DNA of 64,000 nucleotides from Pseudomonadota bacterium. GTDB lineage: Bacteria; Bdellovibrionota; Bacteriovoracia; Bacteriovoracales; Bacteriovoracaceae. Below, piece by piece: positions 58,123 through 64,000 of the stretch (within the stretch, counting starts at the first letter, position 1; every line of letters starts with the position of its first letter). The position numbers and the translations under genes were made by a program. Under the pieces are notes generated by a model, which was not told the DNA's origin, did no database searches, and saw nothing but the letters and a program-made list of their open reading frames with translations. Location of the stretch: contig JAIYDC010000046.1 in NCBI GenBank assembly GCA_027487685.1, positions 62,001-126,000 on the forward strand. The letters run 5' to 3'.

Positions 58123-58821
58123 CTACTCTCTGATGAAAATGAGACTGATGAGACAGTTCGCCTTAAGCCGATACCCCTTGCCCTTAAGGTACTGCACGGT
58201 TCTACTTTGCAGCGGCGCTTCGGGGTTAAACGTGTGATCTTCGATCACGAGGACCGTGGGAGAAAAGCGATTCCAATCGTTGGACTCGAGGACCTCAAAA
58301 TCTAAGCCTTCGACGTCGATGTTCATGAGATCGATCGGTGTGCCTTGAGGAACAGTCTCCGCCAGAAGGTCTCGGAGCGGCTGAACGGGGATCAGCTTCT
58401 TACTCGTGAGAGTCGCTTGGTTCGTCTTAAAAACCTCTTCGGAGAAACTGTTGAGGGTCGGATTTGAGAATTCGTAGTACGTGAGCTCGCCCATCGCTTG
58501 GGCCACACCCTTGTTGATAAAAATATCCCGAGGCCTTTGGGTTTCAAACAGTTTCTTCGCGGCGGGGTTTGGCTCCACGATGAGCCCAGACCAGTCAAGC
58601 TTCTTGTAGAAATAGTAGGTCACCGAGAGCTCCTTCGGTCGGAAGGCCCCGATGTCGACGTAGAACCCAGACCTCTTAAAACCGAGGAGAACGGCCGCTG
58701 CGAAATCCTCACCGAATTCGCTGTAGATGTCTCGCTGATAGTGGGTCACCTTGTCTTTGTAAAACGTACGAAGGCCCTGGAAGACGGGTGGCGGTAAGAC
58801 TTGCTTTAAGAATTCGATCAT
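58123..58821 (-). CDS. FkbM family methyltransferase
   Basis: 232 aa from ATG 58821 (AGGAAAG upstream; the in-frame extension is dropped). FVDIGAF-type motif (FYVDIGAFRPKELSVTYYFY), GLIVEPNPAAKKLFE, INKGVAQ, IDLMNIDVEGLDFEVLES and VLVIEDH are the FkbM blocks. It is SAM-dependent and usually methylates a hydroxyl on a glycan or natural product. It converges with the DUF4105 gene. Confidence 0.9.
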   Translation of the reverse strand: MIEFLKQVLPPPVFQGLRTFYKDKVTHYQRDIYSEFGEDFAAAVLLGFKRSGFYVDIGAFRPKELSVTYYFYKKLDWSGLIVEPNPAAKKLFETQRPRDIFINKGVAQAMGELTYYEFSNPTLNSFSEEVFKTNQATLTSKKLIPVQPLRDLLAETVPQGTPIDLMNIDVEGLDFEVLESNDWNRFSPTVLVIEDHTFNPEAPLQSRTVQYLKGKGYRLKANCLISLIFIRE

Positions 58822-58947
58822 CGGACTTTCCTGTGGAGGTAGACGTCCATCTAATTTTACGCTCCACTTAAGGGAAACACCAGAAGCGATGAATGCCATT
58901 GGCCGCCTAAACGACTCAACGATCAAGAGCACCGTCTCCTCGCCTCT

Positions 58948-59706
58948 TCAGAGCTTCCCTAGAAAAAAGGTGAGTAAGAAACCCGCAAGGATCGCAAGGC
59001 CCGCGCGGGAGTTCACCGCTGAATACGCCTCCGGAATCATGGTATCTGCGACCATGGTGAGCATGCACCCCGCAGCGAGGGCCATGATCATCGAGATCAC
59101 TTCTGGGGCGAAACTCTGGAAGTACGTGAACCCGGCCAGGGAGAAAAGCCCAGAAAGGATTGTGATAAGAAACCAGAGGCTAAAGATGAAAGTGAAACTG
59201 CGCCCATTCTTCTTCATCCCAACGGTGCTCGAGAGTGCCTCCGGAACGTTGGAGATGAGAATGGCCACGAGGGTAACCATGCTGATCCTATTCTGGGCGA
59301 TCAGCCCTACGCCTAAGACAATGGCCTCGGGAATGCCATCGACGAGTGCTCCGGCGGCCAGCGCCAACCCACTCCCCTCTTGCTCGGCTTCAGATTTTTG
59401 AATCTCCGACGAACGCTTCCGGTCCGAAGCCCCATGTTGCGAGAGTAAGTAATCGAGGAGGGTGTAGATCACGCCTCCGGCCATAAACCCTAAGCTCGTC
59501 GGTAGCATCCCCCCGTGTTCATAGGCCGCAGGCATGAGTTCAAAGCTGATCGAGGAGAGCAGCGCACCGGATCCAAACGCCATGATGATTGAAGGGATCC
59601 TCTTACCGAGGGGAACATAATAGCCCAGCGCTGCCCCTAGGAGGAGTGAACCTCCTGCGAAGAATCCCCAGCAGAGTGCTTGTAACTCAGGACTTAAGCT
59701 ATTCAT
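58948..59706 (-). CDS. ZIP family divalent metal transporter
   Basis: 252 aa with about eight transmembrane helices. The metal site in helices 4 and 5 is seen as ALVDGIPEAIVLG and LISNVPEALSST, with Asp/Asn where zinc-specific ZupT has His, so metal choice is open. A cytoplasmic loop (QHGASDRKRSSEIQKSEAEQ) follows helix 3. It would import zinc, iron or manganese. Confidence 0.85.
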   Translation of the reverse strand: MNSLSPELQALCWGFFAGGSLLLGAALGYYVPLGKRIPSIIMAFGSGALLSSISFELMPAAYEHGGMLPTSLGFMAGGVIYTLLDYLLSQHGASDRKRSSEIQKSEAEQEGSGLALAAGALVDGIPEAIVLGVGLIAQNRISMVTLVAILISNVPEALSSTVGMKKNGRSFTFIFSLWFLITILSGLFSLAGFTYFQSFAPEVISMIMALAAGCMLTMVADTMIPEAYSAVNSRAGLAILAGFLLTFFLGKL

Positions 59707-59756
59707 CCCCAGATCCTAACCTACTCAAAGGCCCTCGAATAGGCAGGACTCAGCGA

Positions 59757-60860
59757 CTAGAAAAGGTAGGAGTAGTTTAAACTTAGAACCAAGGTCTTCG
59801 ATTTCGCAGGAGCTCGGACCCCGTTGTCGAGGGTGCGAATCCCTTCGGCCGGTAAGGCGTATCCAGAAACCCCGAAGCTGTGACCTCTTTTGGAATTAAG
59901 GGAGAAGAAGCCGCCGTAGGAGCGGACGAATTCGGTCGAGGGAGGTTCCTGAATGAAATAGCGCTGGATGTAATCGCCCTGGTCATAGTATCCATTGCGC
60001 ACCATTCTCACGCGGCCTCCGAAGGAGATGCCTCGCCAGGCCATTTCCATCGACCACTTGATTTCTTCTGCCTTTTTTTTATCTGCCTCCACGACACCCC
60101 CTTCAGGGATCTGCATGAAGGAGTACGAAACTTCGGTTCGGAAGCCATGGCCCAGTGAGCTTCCCGTTAGGTAGCTCACACCCAAACCGTATCTCCGGAT
60201 GTCTTCTGAGAAACGACTCTTCTCGATGATTCGTTCTTTACTCTCAAAATCTAGACGCCGACTGACGGAACTCGATTCCTGCTTATCGTAGTTTCCAAAA
60301 ACGCTGAAGTAGAATCCTTTCAGGACAACGAGCATCGCTCCAAGAGTGACTCCCGTGGTTCGAAATTCAACGTCACTGTTTCCCATGTACGAAGTTCCGT
60401 CTTCGGTCGAACTCGGGTACTTCTGGTTAAAGGAAATGTTTGGGAAATAGGTCCGAACGCCCAAGCTTAGCCGCCGGGTGACCCAGGCACCGACGGCGAC
60501 GGAGTTGTCGATGAAGGTCGTGTTACTCATCAACTTTTCATTAGTGCCCACCCGCTCGGTGAGCTTTTTCACTGCGTTGAATCCGAGGTAGAGCTCCGGA
60601 ACATAGCGCCGGTGGCCGCCGGTGATCCGAAGTTCAGTGGAATTGAGTTGCACTTCCTCTTCGTACCGATCACTCTGCTGAGGATCAGGAGTCACAGTGG
60701 TATCGACCCCCTTAAAGGTATGGGCCATAGACAACTGCGCAAAGCCGCGCGTCGCCGCCGCCGAGGGATTGGTGCTTAAAATGTTTCGGTCAAATGAGCT
60801 CGTAACGTTTTGTGCAAAAACGGTAGTCGCGAGGAACATCCAAACCAGGGCGTAAACCAT
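59757..60860 (-). CDS. Outer-membrane beta-barrel protein of unknown function
   Basis: 367 aa. Signal peptide MVYALVWMFLATTVFA. The mature start NVTSSFDRNILSTNPSAAATRG resembles FadL/PorV-like barrels (NPSA). Many amphipathic strands follow (LSLGVRTYFPNISF, YGLGVSYLTGSSLGHGFRTEVSYSF) and the chain ends LSLNYSYLF with terminal Phe. It is likely a transporter or structural barrel. Confidence 0.72.
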   Translation of the reverse strand: MVYALVWMFLATTVFAQNVTSSFDRNILSTNPSAAATRGFAQLSMAHTFKGVDTTVTPDPQQSDRYEEEVQLNSTELRITGGHRRYVPELYLGFNAVKKLTERVGTNEKLMSNTTFIDNSVAVGAWVTRRLSLGVRTYFPNISFNQKYPSSTEDGTSYMGNSDVEFRTTGVTLGAMLVVLKGFYFSVFGNYDKQESSSVSRRLDFESKERIIEKSRFSEDIRRYGLGVSYLTGSSLGHGFRTEVSYSFMQIPEGGVVEADKKKAEEIKWSMEMAWRGISFGGRVRMVRNGYYDQGDYIQRYFIQEPPSTEFVRSYGGFFSLNSKRGHSFGVSGYALPAEGIRTLDNGVRAPAKSKTLVLSLNYSYLF

Positions 60861-61095
60861 GGAGATAATTTAACACAGGTCGGAGGAAGGCCGTTAGAGC
60901 GAGAAAATCTTAACACATTTGAAGGCCGGTGATGCCTAGGGTATCCGACAGCGAAGATCTACTTCTTTGGTTCACCGGGGGCACTCCATCACCAATACCC
61001 GCTTCATAATTTTGGCCGAAGTTTCAGGCCTGGGAAAATCCACCTCCCCTGAGTGATGGTACCTTGGAGCTGAGGCCAGAAGGGAGGACGGGACG

Positions 61096-62229
61096 ATGGA
61101 GAATCAAACGTCAGAGAGACTCAGAAAGCTCAATGGAAAAATCATGCACCACTGGGAGGGCCGTGCCCTGGATGAGATCGACGCTTCAGTCCATCAAAAG
61201 TCCTTAGCACTTCGGAATTCACTCCCCATTTTCCTAGATCATCTAGCGACCGCATTGTCGACGTCCAGGGACCGAAGTTCTGCCCGCAAAAAACGGGAGC
61301 AAGACGCGACGACGGAAGTCAGCAAAACTCACGGGAGAGAGCGCGCCGGGATGGCGAAGTACACTCTGGATCAATTGATTTTTGAATACCACATTCTCCG
61401 GGAGGTCATCTTTGATGTCCTGGAGACGGAATCACCTCTCTCGGCCGTTGAACGGGAGGTCATCATCTGCTCCATCGAGCAATCCGTGAACGACGCTGCG
61501 ACACAGTTTAGTGAGACGCTGCGAGAGATCCAAGACCGCTTCATGTTCACTCTCGCCCATGACCTGCGGACTCCGCTGACTTCCGCAAAACTCAAGTCCC
61601 AGCTCTTCCTGAGAAAACCCAAGGACCTGGAGTCTGCGAGCGAGGTGATTAAGGGGGTCGTGGATGCCATGGACCGGATCGATCTCATGATCACGGACCT
61701 CCTCGATGCGGCAAGGATCGGAGCGGGGGAGAGACCCTCACTCCACAAAGTCGACTGCGACCTCGAAGTGATCTTGGGTCAACTGACGGCCGAGCTGAAC
61801 CTCATCTACGGCGATCGGATTCACCATGAGGCCCGAGGTCCGATTCACGGAAACTGGGACGCGGAGGGCCTTCGCCGGGTGTTTGAGAATCTCGTGACCA
61901 ATGCGGCGAGGTTCTCCCTTGCTGGATCTCCAATCACTCTTGGCACGAAGCTCGGAAAGTCACAGGTGGTGATAAGTGTCCACAATCTCGGGAATCCCAT
62001 TCCTGTAGCAGAGATAGAGGTGCTCTTTGAGCAATTCAAGCGCTCACAAGGCGCTCAAGGAAAACAGGGCTGGGGCCTGGGTCTCGTGATCGTTAAGGGA
62101 ATTACTGAAGCCCACGGGGGGACCGTCAGCGTCGAGAGCTCGGCCGAAGCCGGGACTATTTTTACCATCACTCTTCCATGGGAGGAGCCTCCGATTGGGG
62201 AGGTCAGGGAATCTCAGATATCTCTTTAA
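61096..62229 (+). CDS. Soluble sensor histidine kinase with RsbRD-like N-terminal domain
   Basis: 377 aa, no transmembrane segment. Residues about 10-140 form a globin/RsbRD-like helical sensor (HGRERAGMAKYTLDQLIFEYHILREVIF). HisKA follows with His155 in LAHDLRTPLTSAKLKSQ. The HATPase domain has the N box FENLVTNAARFS and the G2 box GWGLGLVIVKGITEAHGGTVSVES. GGGAGG precedes the ATG. No response regulator is adjacent, so it is an orphan here. It is a cytoplasmic sensor, possibly redox or stress linked. Confidence 0.9.
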   Translation: MENQTSERLRKLNGKIMHHWEGRALDEIDASVHQKSLALRNSLPIFLDHLATALSTSRDRSSARKKREQDATTEVSKTHGRERAGMAKYTLDQLIFEYHILREVIFDVLETESPLSAVEREVIICSIEQSVNDAATQFSETLREIQDRFMFTLAHDLRTPLTSAKLKSQLFLRKPKDLESASEVIKGVVDAMDRIDLMITDLLDAARIGAGERPSLHKVDCDLEVILGQLTAELNLIYGDRIHHEARGPIHGNWDAEGLRRVFENLVTNAARFSLAGSPITLGTKLGKSQVVISVHNLGNPIPVAEIEVLFEQFKRSQGAQGKQGWGLGLVIVKGITEAHGGTVSVESSAEAGTIFTITLPWEEPPIGEVRESQISL

Positions 62230-62230
62230 C

Positions 62231-64000
62231 CTAGAGACCAGAGCGTCGTTCCCGAAGTCCATTGTGAATGAAGTGACTTATCGCTCCGTGGAAGTTCCCA
62301 GCTCCGAAAGCGCTCGCGATGTCAGGGTAGCGGGCCAGGTAAGTCCTTGCAGAGAAGGAAGCAGAGCCTTGACGTCCCTCCCTTAGCCCATGGTTAAGCC
62401 AGTGCTCGGTGGCAGCGGTGATGTTGTTCGGTCCGAAGGCGTTCTGTAAGTCCTGGTTGTGGTCAAGGTACCAGCGAGCATCAAACACCTCGGGCCTTAG
62501 TTCGAGTGCTCCCGCGCGTCCTTCGTAGATCCCATGGTTCAAGTAATGCTCGATCGCGGCCACATAATTCTCCGCTCCGAGAGCATGGGCAACGTCTTGG
62601 TAAAAAGAAAGGTAGGTCGATGCGGAGAAAGTGAAATTGCCTTGTCGTCCTTCAGCGATCCCATGAGTTAACCAGTGGTTTGAAGCCTCTTCAATGTTCT
62701 GATCTCCAAGCGCCGCAGCGAGATCAGGGTACTTCGCAAGGTACCACCTCGGATCAAACACGGCCGCGCTCAAGAATTTGGTGGATCGGGGACAAATAGT
62801 GGACCAGTTTTTCGGCGCCATCGCACCGTTGAGCGCTCCGTTTTGTTCAGTCAGCATCCAGAAAAACTCGGATTGAGAGGGAGCTTCCCAGGTCCAGAAC
62901 GCCCAGCCTTTGAATCCATACTCACAGCTGCGTTTAAGGAAATCAGTTAAGCCATTCGCCGCCTGCTGCGGGTTCGGGTAATTCGCCCGGTGGGCCCCGT
63001 ATTCCCCCATTAAAATGGGCTTTTGCATGTTCTTTCCTCTGGGAATTTCGGATCTTCGCATGAGCTCATCGATGCGGACACTCGATCCCTCTGGGTAGAG
63101 GTGCATGTCGATGTAATCAGCTTTGGTTTGGAAAGCGATGGTTTCCGGTCGGAGTGGAAAATGAAAGTGCTTCCCGGGGGTGAGCGCTTTTGCGACGGGA
63201 CCTTCTTCAATGGAAAGCCCAGCAGCAATCGCAGGAAAAACGCTCACACCGACGAGGAGACCTGGGTGGACTCTTTTAATGGCGTCGACCATCTGATTAA
63301 CGAAATGCACCGTCGCAACGTCGAGCAGGCGACGCCGCTGATTCATGTCGCCGAGATTAAACTCGTTCCCCTGGGCGTTGACAAAAGTTCCTGAGTTTAA
63401 ACTGAACGGAGGTGCCGCCAGGTCGACGAACATTTCATTGTTAATGTCGATGGCAAAGATCGAACTCAGTAAGGAAGGTGACTGGGCCTTGATCGCCCCC
63501 AGCAAGTCCTGCCAGAACCGAGCGTTGTCAGAGATCCGACTCTGAAGGAGGAGTTTCCCGTTGTAGCTACTTTGGGCACTATCGACGTTGGCCAATTCGG
63601 GGACGTGCCGAGAAATGTAATTACTCGGGATCCCTTCGCCGGTCAGCATGACCAGCAGATTTTTTGAGCGTGCCCGGGCGATGAAATCAACGAGGTTAGC
63701 GAGATACGCACTATCGATCCCTGGGCCAGTGCCACCCCGTCCGAATCCAGCGCCCGAGAAAATCGACGCGACGAAGACGCGAACGAAATTGTATCCCGAA
63801 GAGCTGATGTACTCGAGGTGGGCCTCGACGTGTGGCGCCGAATAGAACCCAGGATCAAAGGTCACGTGGTAGAGGTTCTTCGGCTGCGCGGGGTCCGGCG
63901 GATGAAGAGTGTTAAAGTTCACTCCTCGTGGGATGAACTCGGTCTGCGTGAGTTTGTCATAGAAGGTCGAATGTCCGTAGATCGATTTCACTGCGATCCG
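62231..64000 (-). CDS. GH5-like glycoside hydrolase with four C-terminal repeats (partial, cut by window edge)
   Basis: The frame is open to base 64000, so the N-terminus is probably outside the window; a GTG at 63991 is only a possible start. The catalytic barrel has FIPRGVNFNTL, YNFVRVFVASIF, the acid/base Glu in FAIDINNEMFVD and the nucleophile Glu in PILMGEYGAHRANYP, as in clan GH-A. Residues about 400-586 are four repeats of about 45 residues (F-x-A-x-x-YL..YPD-A-A-G..A..H-x-x-x-G-x-x-EGR-G). It would cut a beta-linked polysaccharide outside the cell, with repeats for binding or attachment. Its stop is 1 nt from the convergent histidine kinase stop. Confidence 0.82.
   Translation of the reverse strand, partial: RIAVKSIYGHSTFYDKLTQTEFIPRGVNFNTLHPPDPAQPKNLYHVTFDPGFYSAPHVEAHLEYISSSGYNFVRVFVASIFSGAGFGRGGTGPGIDSAYLANLVDFIARARSKNLLVMLTGEGIPSNYISRHVPELANVDSAQSSYNGKLLLQSRISDNARFWQDLLGAIKAQSPSLLSSIFAIDINNEMFVDLAAPPFSLNSGTFVNAQGNEFNLGDMNQRRRLLDVATVHFVNQMVDAIKRVHPGLLVGVSVFPAIAAGLSIEEGPVAKALTPGKHFHFPLRPETIAFQTKADYIDMHLYPEGSSVRIDELMRRSEIPRGKNMQKPILMGEYGAHRANYPNPQQAANGLTDFLKRSCEYGFKGWAFWTWEAPSQSEFFWMLTEQNGALNGAMAPKNWSTICPRSTKFLSAAVFDPRWYLAKYPDLAAALGDQNIEEASNHWLTHGIAEGRQGNFTFSASTYLSFYQDVAHALGAENYVAAIEHYLNHGIYEGRAGALELRPEVFDARWYLDHNQDLQNAFGPNNITAATEHWLNHGLREGRQGSASFSARTYLARYPDIASAFGAGNFHGAISHFIHNGLRERRSGL

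Noticed and set aside
1-64000. CRISPR arrays, prophage or insertion sequences
   Set aside because: No regularly spaced repeats, transposase, integrase or phage structural genes were seen; the only mobile-type signs are around tRNA-Leu.

Overview
The window is a dense, moderately GC-rich stretch of a Gram-negative bacterial chromosome. There are many signal peptides, several lipoproteins and outer-membrane barrel candidates, a LPS/phospholipid-type acyltransferase, a sigma-54 activator and a FliL-like protein. The housekeeping genes (accA, yicC, gmk, relA/spoT, engB, maeB, hppA) together with the many secreted proteins fit a Bdellovibrionota/Oligoflexia or related deltaproteobacterial lineage. 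That placement is an inference from gene content, not a measurement.

Layout. 1-11000: the propeller half of a prolyl oligopeptidase (cut by the left edge), then a modification cluster. On the minus strand lie an SGNH hydrolase, a TusA-like sulfur carrier, SxtJ-like and DUF5989 membrane miniproteins and a NodU/TobZ-type carbamoyltransferase. Diverging from it are a PP-loop ATPase and a cysteine desulfurase, and these converge on two more SGNH paralogues. 11000-23400: secreted proteins of unknown function, a CPXCG protein, glyoxalase, TerC, an XRE regulator, an ankyrin protein, a K+-dependent-type membrane pyrophosphatase, a Kir-type K+ channel, a YkgJ protein, and two paralogous secreted proteins with a HEARH motif. 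23400-31800: an overlapping GNAT / LuxE-like / LuxC-adenylation-fusion operon diverging from an AlkB-like dioxygenase, then an ABC-F ATPase. 31800-41200: Na+/solute symporter, MaeB, RidA, YdcF, a large RCC1-repeat lipoprotein and envelope proteins. 41250-45900: relA/spoT-gmk-yicC-accA operon. 46000-51600: BamE/SmpA-like lipoprotein, FliL-like protein, sigma-54 activator, EngB, acyltransferase and SDR. 51600-52700: tRNA-Leu(CAA) followed by a structured palindromic element and a mosaic pseudo-tRNA flanking a low-GC lipoprotein gene. 52700-64000: small VOC/DUF1428 proteins, a secreted kinase with a nucleotidyltransferase-like N-terminus, a PAP2 phosphatase, a DUF3015/DUF4105 pair, FkbM methyltransferase, ZIP transporter, an outer-membrane barrel candidate, a soluble histidine kinase, and a GH5-like glycosidase with four C-terminal repeats cut by the right edge.

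The most interesting parts are: (1) the carbamoyltransferase cluster, where a desulfurase/TusA/PP-loop trio looks like a sulfur-donating branch; (2) the GNAT-LuxE-LuxC/adenylation operon with no luciferase; (3) the exported protein kinase fused to a degenerate adenylyltransferase fold; (4) the tRNA-Leu-derived structured element and its mosaic copy. No CRISPR array, rRNA, intact insertion sequence or integrase was seen.
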